Made by a program: the position numbers and the translations under genes. From NCBI GenBank assembly GCA_024695565.1, contig JAILHX010000149.1, positions 1 through 13,608 on the forward strand: a stretch of DNA of 13,608 nucleotides, given 5' to 3'. Source of the DNA: Saccharofermentans sp. Lineage in GTDB: Bacteria; Bacillota_A; Clostridia; Saccharofermentanales; Saccharofermentanaceae. Within the stretch, counting starts at the first letter, position 1; every line of letters begins with the position of its first letter. Under the pieces are notes generated by a model that made no database searches, had not been told where the DNA came from, and saw only the letters and a program-made list of their open reading frames with translations. Shown one piece after another: positions 1 to 7,648 of this stretch.

Positions 1-123
1 GGCTATGCGGCTGATCTGTAAAACCACGATGGCGGGTTGCGATTGATGCTCGGGCAAAATCCTGGCGTTTTTGACGCTCTTTCCGCCCGGAATCACGCCA
101 TTTGGACTCAATTTGCATTTTTC

Positions 124-178
124 CGGGCGTTTTTCACCCGATATACGCCCGAGTTCACGCCCGCACGACTATGGCGTG
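124..178. repeat. Cluster of GGCGT/ACGCC inverted repeats downstream of the XylF-like gene
   Basis: A perfect 7-bp inverted repeat, CGGGCGT at 124-130 and ACGCCCG at 145-151, is followed by CACGCC (156-161) facing GGCGTG (173-178). A further pair, TGGCGT (63-68) and ACGCCA (95-100), lies to the left. The elements share a GGCGT core and surround no convincing ORF. They lie beyond the terminator of the minus-strand operon, so their transcription status is unknown. The stretch 1-184 shows no other gene signal. Confidence 0.35.
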
Positions 179-184
179 GAACAT

Positions 185-209
185 AAAAGACCGCCCCAAG
201 CGGAGCGTC
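185..209 (-). terminator. Rho-independent terminator of the sugar-sensing operon
   Basis: Read on the minus strand, GACGCTCC (209-202) pairs with GGGGCGGTC (197-189) with one bulged G and a GCTT tetraloop. It is followed by TTTTAT (188-183). It lies about 30 nt after the stop of the XylF-like gene, where the operon should end. Confidence 0.7.
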
Positions 210-240
210 CCTCATAAACGCAATCAAATAAAACGGAAAC

Positions 241-1275
241 TCACCCCGCGTTCAAGTACACCTCTTCCCTCAAGTGGAAGCCGCTGTCGATGATAACTTC
301 GTCCAAGTTATCGATGGTAACGGCTGTCGGTTCGATCGCGATGTAGGCGATGTCCTTTGAGCCGTCGAAAAAGATGTCGATGTTCTCGAGCGACTGGCCT
401 GCAGCGAGCTTTACTGCACACTCGGCAGCAAGGCGCGCGAGCTTTTCCACCGGCTTATAGACGGTAACGAGCTGTGTGCCTTCGACCAGTCTCTGGCAGG
501 CTTCGAGATCGCCGTCCTGGCCGGTAACGTAGATGTTGCCCGCAAAGCCTCTCTCAGCAAGAGCGTGGATCGCTTCACCTGCGAGCGCATCGTTGCCGCA
601 CATGATCGCGTCTGCCTCGGCGATCTCGTCGAAGTTGTCGCTGACAAATTCGTAAGCGAGCTCGGGTCTCCAGTTCTCGCAGTTGTACTTGAGCGAGACG
701 TTCATGTTGTGTTCGTTACATACGGAATCAAAGCCGTTCATGACCTGGGCAACGTTGTAGTCGGTCTCAGGTCCCATGATCTCAACGATCGTACCACCGT
801 CTTCGACGTTGTCGCAGATCGCCTGAGCCATCTGCTTGCCTACTGCCTCGTTGTCGAAAGAGATGTAGAGATCGGCACCCGCATTTCTAACAAGTCGGTC
901 GTAACAGATGATCGGGATGCCCTTGTTCTTGGCTTCCTTGAGCACGTCAGCCAAAGCCTCGGCATCGGCGGTGATGATGACTATCGCATTAACGCCTATG
1001 TCAATAAAGTACTTTATCTGGGAGATCTGCGTCTCAACGTCGCCGCCCGCGGACTGCACGTTGACTTCGGCGCCGAGTTCATTGGCGGTCGATACGAAGA
1101 CGTCGCGGTCTCTGGTCCACCGCTCGATAACGAATGAGTCGAACGAGAATCCGATCAGGCATGAGCTGTTCTCGGTCGTCGGCGTGACGTCCTTGTTCTC
1201 AGGCCGGCTGCAGCCGGTGCACATTAATAACAGAAGTGACAGTGCGCAGATCAGCGCTATTACTTTTCTCATCAT
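241..1275 (-). CDS. XylF-like D-xylose/sugar-binding lipoprotein (ABC transporter substrate-binding protein)
   Basis: This is a predicted extracytoplasmic sugar-binding lipoprotein of 344 residues. It has a basic N-terminus, a hydrophobic core (5-18) and a candidate lipobox Cys22 (MCTGC). The mature part is a type I periplasmic-binding fold close to E. coli XylF as I remember it: ERW (51-53), YDR (125-127), YISFDNE (137-143), NWRPE (201-205), GND (227-229), GQDGD (252-256) and TVYKP (271-275). Several of these correspond to ligand-contacting positions in XylF, so D-xylose or a related pentose is the likely ligand. The start ATG at 1275 overlaps the upstream stop in an ATGA, with AAGGATGG about 9 nt before it; the next codon is also ATG. 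No ATPase or permease gene follows; a terminator lies directly downstream. It therefore either serves a transporter encoded elsewhere or acts in sensing. Family is confident; the exact ligand is inferred. Confidence 0.88.
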   Translation of the reverse strand: MMRKVIALICALSLLLLMCTGCSRPENKDVTPTTENSSCLIGFSFDSFVIERWTRDRDVFVSTANELGAEVNVQSAGGDVETQISQIKYFIDIGVNAIVIITADAEALADVLKEAKNKGIPIICYDRLVRNAGADLYISFDNEAVGKQMAQAICDNVEDGGTIVEIMGPETDYNVAQVMNGFDSVCNEHNMNVSLKYNCENWRPELAYEFVSDNFDEIAEADAIMCGNDALAGEAIHALAERGFAGNIYVTGQDGDLEACQRLVEGTQLVTVYKPVEKLARLAAECAVKLAAGQSLENIDIFFDGSKDIAYIAIEPTAVTIDNLDEVIIDSGFHLREEVYLNAG

Positions 1276-2867
1276 CTTTTACCATCCTTGTACTCTGTCG
1301 GAGTAACGCCAGTGTTCTTCTTGAATATACGGCTGAAGTAGTTCGGATCGGAATACCCTACTTCCGAACAGATCTCCTTCATGGACTTGTTCGTGCCTTC
1401 GAGAAGTTCGCGCGCCTTGTTGACTCTGACGCCCGTGATGTAGTCGGTGAACGTGACACCCGTCTGCGTCTTGAATACCTTGCTGAAGTAGAAGGGGCTG
1501 ATATCGTACATGCCTGACAGGTCGTCCAATGAGATGTCTTCCCGGAAGTTCTGGTCGATGTATTTTTTAGCCTTCTCTGCGACATCTTCGGTCTTCGCGG
1601 CGTTGGCTGCGTTGATCATGTTGACGGCGCGCTCGATGTGCGAGAGGAACCACAGACGCAGTTCGTCGTAGCTCTTCATGCGGTTTATCTCGGGCAGGTA
1701 TTCGCTTCTTGAGAGGAAGTGATAGACGTGACCGCCGTTGCTGTATGCGAGGCGCTCAGCCCAGAGGACGAACTCTAGCACCTTGAGGCAGATGTCGCTC
1801 ATCTGGCCGCCCGAACGCTTCTCCATCCAGTCGAAGAACAGGCTCGCCTGCTCAGCGGCTTTCTGCGTGTCACCCTGCGTGATCGCGTCGAAAAGGTCTT
1901 TCTCTATCTTGAGCGGATAGTCCGTATCGTATTCGCATCCTTCGGGCAGGTCGACGCTCTCGGCGACGGTGTGCTTTGTGGTTGCGAGGACTGACAATGC
2001 TTCGGCGTAAGAATCAGCCATGTTCTCCATGGGTTTGACGGAGCCTATGCCGATCCTGAAGTCGATGCCAAGTGCGACGGACAGCTCTTCCTGGGCTTTC
2101 TTTGCCGACTCGACGATCTTCTCGTATTCTTCGGGCGTGATGGTGCTTTTCGCGCACGGGATAAGAACAGGGATCTTGTTGCCCATGACAGAGCCCGTGA
2201 TGCACTTGAAGTTATCGCTTATAACGAGCAGGACGGTCTCGTAGTTCTTCTGCGTCTTGACACTCGCGGGGACCGCGCCGCGCATGTATCCGCCGGGCTC
2301 CCTGTCGCCGCCTATGACGGCAAGCATGAGACCGTACTCTTCGTCGATCCCCAGGATCTTTTTGTATTCTTCGATGTTTTCCTTGAAGTGTTCGTGCGAC
2401 AGGAGGTCCTGGATCAGGCCGTTCTCGACGATCGGAACGATGGAATCGAGCTTCTCCTTGATCTCGAGTTCGCGTGATCTCTGCTCGCGGACACGGTCGA
2501 CTTCTGCCATTGCTTTCTTAAGGACTGCGACGATCTGTGACTTGTCGAAGGGCTTATTGACGTAGTCGATAACGCCCAGGTTCAGAGCCTGCTTCGCGTA
2601 GTCGAACTTATCGTACGCGGAGATCACGACGAAAACGATGTTGGGGTTGGTGCGTCGGATCTCTTTCATCGCGTCGATGCCGTTGATGCCCGGCATCCTG
2701 ATGTCCATGAGCGCTATGTCAGGGCGCACCTCGTCGGCAAGCTCGATGACGTGTCTTCCGGTCTTGGCCTCATAAGTCTCGCACAATCCCGGAAACTCTT
2801 TATCTACTATGAACTTTAAGGATTCTCTTACGATTCCTTCGTCATCTGCGAGCAAAAGCTTATACAT
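1272..2867 (-). CDS. YesN-type response regulator with AraC-family DNA-binding domain
   Basis: This 531-residue cytoplasmic transcription factor is the output partner of the histidine kinase just upstream. The receiver domain spans about 2-122: acidic pair Asp8/Asp9, phosphoacceptor Asp55 in LMDIRMPG, and conserved Lys105 before Pro106. A long middle region (about 125-425) carries no motif I recognise, which is usual for YesN proteins. The C-terminal AraC/XylS domain (about 432-531) contains two helix-turn-helix units, the second recognisable by SEVGYSDPNYFSRIFKK. Phosphorylation probably licenses binding to sugar-responsive promoters. The start ATG at 2867 has GGAGG 6 nt upstream and overlaps the kinase gene by 8 nt, indicating translational coupling. 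Length and domain order are normal for the family. Target genes are not identifiable here; xylose transport or utilisation genes are the natural guess. Confidence 0.93.
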   Translation of the reverse strand: MYKLLLADDEGIVRESLKFIVDKEFPGLCETYEAKTGRHVIELADEVRPDIALMDIRMPGINGIDAMKEIRRTNPNIVFVVISAYDKFDYAKQALNLGVIDYVNKPFDKSQIVAVLKKAMAEVDRVREQRSRELEIKEKLDSIVPIVENGLIQDLLSHEHFKENIEEYKKILGIDEEYGLMLAVIGGDREPGGYMRGAVPASVKTQKNYETVLLVISDNFKCITGSVMGNKIPVLIPCAKSTITPEEYEKIVESAKKAQEELSVALGIDFRIGIGSVKPMENMADSYAEALSVLATTKHTVAESVDLPEGCEYDTDYPLKIEKDLFDAITQGDTQKAAEQASLFFDWMEKRSGGQMSDICLKVLEFVLWAERLAYSNGGHVYHFLSRSEYLPEINRMKSYDELRLWFLSHIERAVNMINAANAAKTEDVAEKAKKYIDQNFREDISLDDLSGMYDISPFYFSKVFKTQTGVTFTDYITGVRVNKARELLEGTNKSMKEICSEVGYSDPNYFSRIFKKNTGVTPTEYKDGKR

Positions 2868-4341
2868 TGCCTGCCTCCATCGGTATCTTTATCGTTACGT
2901 GTGTTCCTTCGTTCTTCTTGCTCTTGATCTCGAAAACTTCCCTGTTGTTGTAATGCAGATCAAGTCTCTCCATAACATTCGTTATGCCGACGCCTCTAGT
3001 CTCAGAAGGCTTCTTTTCGTTGCTCATGATCTTCTCGATGATGTCCTCATCGGTGCCGATCCCGTTGTCGCTTACTCGGATGCAGCAGTTATCACCTTCG
3101 CGGTAGACTGCGAGCGTGATCCTGCCTTCGCCCGGCTCTAAGTCCTTAATGCCGTACTTGATCGAGTTCTCGACCAAAGGCTGGATGATCATGGAGGGAA
3201 CGGTTACGTCAAGAAGGCTCTCGTCTATGTCCTTCTCGAAAACTATCTCTCCGGCAAATCTTACGTTAAGGATATACATGTAAGAATCAACGAGCTCGAT
3301 CTCCTCCGAGAGCTTAACGGTCTCGCTGTTCTTTTTAACATTATATCGGAAGAAGTCAGCCATGTTCCTGATGTACTCGACCGTCCTGTCGGCACCCTCC
3401 ATCATGGCGAGCTGCGCGCCCGCATTGAGCGTATTGAACAGGAAGTGCGGATTGATCTGCGACTGCAGGTACTTGAGCTGCGCATCCTTAAGGTGCGTCT
3501 CCATCAGGAGGTTCTTCTCCTTCATCTCACTCTGCGTGATGAGCTGCGTCCTGATACGCGCGATGTAGTCCTTGATGGAAGCGAGCATTCCGTTAAATGC
3601 CCTCGTCACCTTACCGACTTCATCGTCTGATATTACTTCGAGCGGTTCAACGTCCTCGGGGTTGCCGTGCGAGATCTCTTCGGCCTTTGCAGAGAGCCTC
3701 GTAAGCGGTCTCGTGATCGTGTTCGTCAGAATGATAAGTAAGAGGATGTTCATGACCGATGCCACCAGGAAGATGAGCATGCTCATGAGCTCCGTATATC
3801 TCAGTGAATTAACGAGTGCATTGTAGTTCTCGGAGTTCGTTCTGAACTGTTCGTTATTGACCGAATAGATGTAAGTGCTTAAGTAATCTTTTATCTTCGT
3901 GCACTCATTGTATTTAGCAGTGTATTCATCGATGTTCCTACCACGCTTTGCCTGTACCGCTTCGTCCGCGGTCTTAAGATATGTGTCGATCATGTTCCTG
4001 ATGTCGCGCTCTGCAAGCTTTACGTTGTTGTCCGTAACGTTGCTGTTGAGATCGTTCATCATCAGTCTCATGCTCTGCGAAGATGCGTAGTAGAGCTCCA
4101 AGTCATCCGTGCCCTTGGTCTCCAAGTAACCCGTAAGACCCTGGTGTATCTCGTTTAAGTTATCGGTCAACTGGTTCAAACTGATGTTACTCGAGAATAC
4201 CGTATTGATCTTATCGAGCGCCTGGTTGAGGTTAACGTAGATGAAGATGTTGACGCCCATCGCAATGACGGATGTCACGAGGAATACCGCGACAAGCTTA
4301 CGGGAGATCTTCATGTTGGCAAAGAAATTAGCCGCCGCCAT
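2860..4341 (-). CDS. YesM/LytS-type sensor histidine kinase
   Basis: This 493-residue membrane kinase has TM1 at about 16-36, an extracytoplasmic helical segment (37-183), TM2 (184-206), HAMP (207-262), a coiled linker, a His_kinase domain with phosphoacceptor His299 in SQINPHFLFNTLN, and a HATPase_c domain with N-box Asn392 in QPLVENSIKYG and G-box DNGIG (425-429). It should phosphorylate Asp55 of the adjacent regulator. The extracytoplasmic part has no sugar-binding fold, so ligand recognition is probably delegated to the membrane-anchored binding protein encoded immediately upstream, as known for XylFII-LytS of Clostridium beijerinckii. The ATG at 4341 has GGAGG 9 nt upstream, located inside the preceding gene, whose end it overlaps by 14 nt. 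The class is certain; the xylose signal is inferred from neighbours. Confidence 0.93.
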   Translation of the reverse strand: MAAANFFANMKISRKLVAVFLVTSVIAMGVNIFIYVNLNQALDKINTVFSSNISLNQLTDNLNEIHQGLTGYLETKGTDDLELYYASSQSMRLMMNDLNSNVTDNNVKLAERDIRNMIDTYLKTADEAVQAKRGRNIDEYTAKYNECTKIKDYLSTYIYSVNNEQFRTNSENYNALVNSLRYTELMSMLIFLVASVMNILLLIILTNTITRPLTRLSAKAEEISHGNPEDVEPLEVISDDEVGKVTRAFNGMLASIKDYIARIRTQLITQSEMKEKNLLMETHLKDAQLKYLQSQINPHFLFNTLNAGAQLAMMEGADRTVEYIRNMADFFRYNVKKNSETVKLSEEIELVDSYMYILNVRFAGEIVFEKDIDESLLDVTVPSMIIQPLVENSIKYGIKDLEPGEGRITLAVYREGDNCCIRVSDNGIGTDEDIIEKIMSNEKKPSETRGVGITNVMERLDLHYNNREVFEIKSKKNEGTHVTIKIPMEAGNV

Positions 4342-5359
4342 TATCAGTATCCTCCACTCTGTACTCAGAGATGTTGTCGCGGTTTATAAGCAGATATTTG
4401 GAGCTGTAATACTCACTTACAAAACCTGAATTGTAGTACTCGTTAAGAGCATCGACGCACTGCTTTGCAACGACGTTCGCCTCGATTGCAAATGTCGCAT
4501 AAACAGAACCTCTGTCGATGGCCTTCAATATCGTCTCGGAATCAAAATAACCGAGCACCGTAACCTGACCTACCAGGTTCTTATCGACGATGCACTGGTA
4601 AACACTCTCGCTCGTACGGTCATTAAGACTGATGATAACGTCCGGATTCTCATCAAGACTGTCCAGAAGATTCGTAACGTCCTCCTGTGCAGAGAAGGGC
4701 GATGAAGCATCAACGACACTCGTCGTAACAGTGATCCTTTTGTCAGCAACTGATTCCTGGATGCCTGAGTAAATGAAGTCATCCGCATTGCCGTCATCAC
4801 GGTCAAGCAGAACCAAAACCTTGAGCGGATATGTGTTTTTGTCTGACGCGATCTTCACAAGTTCTTCGCCGTACTCGGTTCCCAGACTGTAGTTGTTAAG
4901 ACCTACAAAACTCTTTCTCGTGGAGTCGCAGTCGGTCAGCACCGTTATGACCGGGATCCCGTTTGCCGTCGCTTTATCGATGAGCGCAACGGTCTCGGCG
5001 GAGTCGTCGCCCTCAACGATTATTCCGTCAACCTTGGAACTGATCGCGATATTGAGCCTGTCTGCCTTCGAATATCTCGTCGACAGATTCTGTCCCGTCA
5101 TCTCGACATAGCAGCCGTTCTCTGCGGCATACGCCGAGATCTCTTTATAGATACTGGTAGACAGCTGGCTGTCCGGATCTTCGGGAATATAAGCATAGAG
5201 CCTGTGGTACTCGGTGAAGTCTTCTTCCTGCACGCGGCCTAAGCTGTTGATCATATCTTTGTAGTAGAAAAGTCCTGCCACGGTCGCGAAAAAAAGAACG
5301 AGCACGATGCTCGCCAATATAGTGACCGCTATCCTGTTCTTAGAGACCTTCATCGCCAC
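4328..5359 (-). CDS. Membrane-anchored sugar-binding sensor protein (XylFII-like)
   Basis: This 343-residue type I periplasmic-binding-fold protein is tethered by an uncleaved N-terminal TM helix (about 10-32). There is no lipobox Cys, unlike the XylF-like protein at the end of the operon. The binding domain runs about 52-330, with SSKVDGIIVEG (108-117), the ANGIPVITV strand (132-140) and a C-terminal hinge region typical of Peripla_BP_4. Being the first gene before a YesM-type kinase, it probably binds sugar outside the cell and modulates the kinase, as XylFII does for LytS; this role is inferred from organisation. The start shown is GTG at 5359, chosen because GGAG (5368-5371) stands 8 nt before it. 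An ATG at 5353, two codons later, is possible but lies 14 nt from that site. The ligand is unproven; a pentose is plausible. Confidence 0.85.
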   Translation of the reverse strand: MAMKVSKNRIAVTILASIVLVLFFATVAGLFYYKDMINSLGRVQEEDFTEYHRLYAYIPEDPDSQLSTSIYKEISAYAAENGCYVEMTGQNLSTRYSKADRLNIAISSKVDGIIVEGDDSAETVALIDKATANGIPVITVLTDCDSTRKSFVGLNNYSLGTEYGEELVKIASDKNTYPLKVLVLLDRDDGNADDFIYSGIQESVADKRITVTTSVVDASSPFSAQEDVTNLLDSLDENPDVIISLNDRTSESVYQCIVDKNLVGQVTVLGYFDSETILKAIDRGSVYATFAIEANVVAKQCVDALNEYYNSGFVSEYYSSKYLLINRDNISEYRVEDTDNGGG

Positions 5360-5387
5360 TCATTATACTCCATGCGCGTTTACTTGT

Positions 5388-5409
5388 CGCATGCGTGCAC
5401 GCACGTATA
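5388..5409. other. 22-bp alternating pyrimidine-purine tract (Z-DNA candidate)
   Basis: From 5388 to 5409 every base alternates pyrimidine and purine, mostly CG, CA/TG and TA steps. It includes the 12-bp palindrome TGCGTGCACGCA (5392-5403) and the overlapping palindrome CGCATGCG (5388-5395). It sits between the terminator of the DUF2130 gene and the start of the sugar-sensing operon, where that operon's promoter or operator must lie. Alternating tracts like this can adopt Z-form under negative supercoiling; here that is inference only. Confidence 0.5.
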
Positions 5410-5440
5410 AAAACGGCGGAAGCACTCACTGCCCCCGCCG
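5409..5440 (-). terminator. Rho-independent terminator of the DUF2130 gene
   Basis: On the minus strand CGGCGGGGGCA (5440-5430) pairs with TGCTTCCGCCG (5424-5414), an 11-bp stem with two G-U pairs and loop GTGAG, followed by TTTTTAT (5413-5407). It separates the DUF2130 gene from the downstream sugar-sensing operon, so the latter needs its own promoter between about 5372 and 5410. Confidence 0.85.
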
Positions 5441-5466
5441 CTATTCATTCGTTTATCATTGCCCGA

Positions 5467-6714
5467 TCACTCGTCTATTGCCGGCGCATCGTTATTCAGT
5501 TCTTCGAACTTCTGCCTTACAGAAGGCGCATTCTTCGTGAGCTTCTTAATGGACAGATCGTCTGCCTTGTCGTTGGCAAGACGCAGGTTGTTCTCGGAAG
5601 ACTGAAGGGCCTTCTTGACCTTCTCGAGGTGATCGATCGTCTTGTCGATCTCGTCGATAGCGGTCTGGAACTTCTCTGATGCGATCCTGTAATTGCGGCC
5701 GAAAGCATCCTTAAATTCCTGCATGTTGGTCTCGAAGTTTACGAGGTCAAGCTGCTGGTTCCTGACGACTGCAAGCTCTCTCTGATACTGCAGTGAATTG
5801 AGCGCAGCGTTCCTCAGGAGCGTGATCATGGGAATGAAGAACTGGGGCCTTATCACATACATCTTCGGATACTTGTAGGAGACATCAACGATGCCGTTGT
5901 TATAGTAGTCGTTATCACTCTCAAGAAGCGAAACCAGAACTGCATATTCGCAGTGCTTCTCATTCCTGTCCTTGTCGAGTTCCTTGAAGAAATCTTCGTT
6001 CTTGTGCTTGGTTGCAGTAGTATCCATCTCGTTCTTCATCTCGAACATGATGGAGATGAACTCAACGCCTTCAGGATCTGCTTCCCTGAAGATAAAGTCG
6101 CCCTTGCTTCCTGTCTCGCTCACCTGGTTGTCCTTCTCGAAATATGCATTCGGGAAAGCCGTCATACGAAGGCTGTTGAACTGGTTCTGGCAGTGCTGCT
6201 CCAAGCTCTCGCCTACCATCTTGGTAGACTGGCGGGCCTTCAGATCCTTGTAGTAATCGATCTGGTCATCTTTGAGCTTAAGCTGGTTCTTGTAATTCTC
6301 TTCGAGATTCTTCTCCTTAAGAGCACTCTCAGTCTTCTGGTTATCGATCGCGCTCTTAAGCTTAATGATCTCAGCTTCCTTCTCTGCAAGGATCTTGTCC
6401 TTGCCGCTGACAGCTTCCGTGATGGCAAGCTTCTGCTGCGAATCATTCATCGCAAGCCTGTTCTTAAGCTCTGCGATCTCCATGTCCTTCTCGGCAAGAA
6501 CCTTATCCTTATTGGTCAGAGCAGCATTATAGTTCTTCTCCTGCTCCATCTGGGCCATCTTGATATCATTCTTGTTCTTCTCTTCCAACTCCCGGGCACG
6601 CTTGTGGAGTTCATCTTCAAAAGCTTCATTCCTTACCTGGCTTAAAAGCTCGGCATAACCTGACTCATCGACCTGAAAAACTTCGCCGCACTTGGGGCAC
6701 TTGATCTCATGCAT
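5467..6714 (-). CDS. DUF2130 coiled-coil protein with predicted PD-(D/E)XK-like nuclease core
   Basis: This 415-residue, probably cytosolic protein has a single N-terminal CPKCG (Cys6, Cys9) without a visible second Cys pair, so any zinc site would need a partner chain. A charged coiled coil follows (about 25-165), then the DUF2130 domain (about 165-320) and a C-terminal helical tail (325-395). Within the domain, SKGDF (Asp206) and FEMKNE (Glu225-x-Lys227), followed by a helix and the strand CEYAVLVSLL (255-264), look like a PD-(D/E)XK nuclease core. That reading is mine and has not been tested. The ATG at 6714 has AGAGGAG about 10 nt upstream and a TATAAT-like -10 at 6754-6759. The gene is monocistronic: its own promoter and terminator. 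No modification or defence genes adjoin it. The family is confident; the biochemical activity is unknown. Confidence 0.85.
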   Translation of the reverse strand: MHEIKCPKCGEVFQVDESGYAELLSQVRNEAFEDELHKRARELEEKNKNDIKMAQMEQEKNYNAALTNKDKVLAEKDMEIAELKNRLAMNDSQQKLAITEAVSGKDKILAEKEAEIIKLKSAIDNQKTESALKEKNLEENYKNQLKLKDDQIDYYKDLKARQSTKMVGESLEQHCQNQFNSLRMTAFPNAYFEKDNQVSETGSKGDFIFREADPEGVEFISIMFEMKNEMDTTATKHKNEDFFKELDKDRNEKHCEYAVLVSLLESDNDYYNNGIVDVSYKYPKMYVIRPQFFIPMITLLRNAALNSLQYQRELAVVRNQQLDLVNFETNMQEFKDAFGRNYRIASEKFQTAIDEIDKTIDHLEKVKKALQSSENNLRLANDKADDLSIKKLTKNAPSVRQKFEELNNDAPAIDE

Positions 6715-6753
6715 ACTGACCGGTCTCCTCTCTGTTCAAACTATTATGGTTCA

Positions 6754-6759
6754 ATTATA
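6754..6759 (-). promoter_or_regulatory. -10 element of the DUF2130 gene promoter
   Basis: Minus-strand TATAAT lies 40 nt before the DUF2130 start codon. No good TTGACA-like element lies 16-18 bp upstream (the best is GATTAA-like), so activity may depend on another factor or be modest. Confidence 0.5.
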
Positions 6760-6861
6760 TTCCATTTGCGGTCAGTTAATCGGCCAATAAACGGACTTTG
6801 TCCCCGGGGGCTGAGAGGTTGAGACGGGTTGAGAAGACGGCTGCCCTCTTGTTTGATTATC

Positions 6862-6893
6862 AGCCGCCCAAGTTCTTCAGGCTGCGGGCGGCT
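6862..6893. terminator. GC-rich hairpin at the end of the vWA gene
   Basis: AGCCGCCC (6862-6869) and GGGCGGCT (6886-6893) form a perfect 8-bp stem around a 16-nt loop, starting at the vWA stop codon. Neither strand has a proper T-run after it (GATAATC on the minus strand, TATTTAT on the plus strand), so it may be a weak terminator or a 3'-end stabilising hairpin. The rest of 6760-6892 shows only a repeated GGTTGAGA and a CCCCGGGGG palindrome. Confidence 0.4.
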
Positions 6894-7564
6894 TATTTAT
6901 GTCTCTTCTCGTAGTCGTCGCGGATCTCGCTGAGCATCTCGTCGGAATCGAACGCTGCGCCCATTGCCTCTGCGGAACATGCTTTTCGCGCACATGCAAC
7001 CATCTTGCTCATTACCTTGTAGTTAAGCGCCGTTCCGGCACTGTCACACTCATATGTTACCGCTCTGCTCTTGTCAACGCCGAACCTGTTTGCAACGCTG
7101 ACTGCGTCGATGTTCGCGCCGAGGAAAATGAACTCCCAGTTGTACTTCTCTTTCTGACGCTCGACCATCTTCTTTACCTTGTCGTAGGTGTAGTTTCTGC
7201 TCGAGTTCTCCATGCCGTCAGTCGTGATGATGAACAGCGTCTTCTCCGGAACGTCTTCGCTTCTGGCATACTTGTGGACGTTGCCGATGTGATGGATCGC
7301 GCCGCCGATCGCATCAAGGAGTGCCGTCGAACCTCTGACATAGTATTCCTTCTCTGTGATGGGCCCGATCTTATCAAGCGGGATCCTGTCGTGCAGGACC
7401 TCTGTCTGGCCGTCGAAAAGCACCGTCGATATCAGCGCTTCCCCGTCTTCTTCCTTCTGCTTTGCTATCATGGAGTTGTAGCCTCCGATCGTGTCTGATT
7501 CAAGTCCGCTCATTGAACCGCTGCGGTCCAAAATAAATACGATTTCCGTCAATCCCTTTTTCAT
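6893..7564 (-). CDS. Small von Willebrand factor A (vWA) domain protein, TerY-like
   Basis: This 223-residue, probably cytosolic protein consists almost wholly of one vWA domain. The metal-ion-dependent adhesion site is complete: Asp13-x-Ser15-x-Ser17 in DRSGS, Thr80 in GSTALLDA, and Asp116 in TTDG. A C-terminal helical tail (about 180-223) completes it. There is no signal peptide or TM segment, so an intracellular metal-dependent protein-protein interaction is likely, as for TerY-like proteins. The frame stays open upstream to 7687, but the start at 7564 is preferred: GAGGA stands about 8 nt before the ATG, the domain's first strand begins right after it, and the extra 41 residues would read through the palindrome array. 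It follows the macro-domain gene on the same strand, but a 261-bp gap with a promoter-like element suggests at least partly separate expression. Partner and role are unknown. Confidence 0.85.
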   Translation of the reverse strand: MKKGLTEIVFILDRSGSMSGLESDTIGGYNSMIAKQKEEDGEALISTVLFDGQTEVLHDRIPLDKIGPITEKEYYVRGSTALLDAIGGAIHHIGNVHKYARSEDVPEKTLFIITTDGMENSSRNYTYDKVKKMVERQKEKYNWEFIFLGANIDAVSVANRFGVDKSRAVTYECDSAGTALNYKVMSKMVACARKACSAEAMGAAFDSDEMLSEIRDDYEKRHK

Positions 7565-7621
7565 TTTACTTTCCTCACTTTCTTTGCCGCTCATGTCTGC
7601 GGCTTGTTTGATCGTGGCTTC

Positions 7622-7648
7622 AGTATATGAACTTTTAAGGGGTGACAG
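7622..7648 (-). promoter_or_regulatory. Candidate vWA gene promoter overlapping a palindrome
   Basis: On the minus strand CTGTCA (7648-7643) and TATACT (7627-7622) are separated by 15 bp, with the vWA start codon 58 nt downstream. The -35 is part of the perfect palindrome TGACAGG-TCG-CCTGTCA (7643-7659), so a protein bound there would block it. The 15-bp spacing is short for sigma-A; treat as tentative. Confidence 0.35.

Noticed and set aside
102..293. 63-residue plus-strand ORF
   Set aside because: It runs through the operon terminator and the end of the XylF-like gene, is basic and of low complexity, and lacks a ribosome binding site.
565..1137. 190-residue plus-strand ORF opposite the XylF-like gene
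   Set aside because: Antisense shadow; the minus strand carries clear XylF motifs throughout.
5362..5367. TATAAT as the promoter -10 of the sensor operon
   Set aside because: It lies between the ribosome binding site and the start codon, so the transcript would begin at or after the GTG; probably fortuitous.
5953..6645. 230-residue plus-strand ORF opposite the DUF2130 gene
   Set aside because: It is Leu/Val-rich low-complexity translation of the antisense of a coiled-coil gene, with no ribosome binding site or recognisable domain.
6899..7498. 199-residue plus-strand ORF opposite the vWA gene
   Set aside because: Antisense shadow of a gene with a complete metal-ion-dependent adhesion site.
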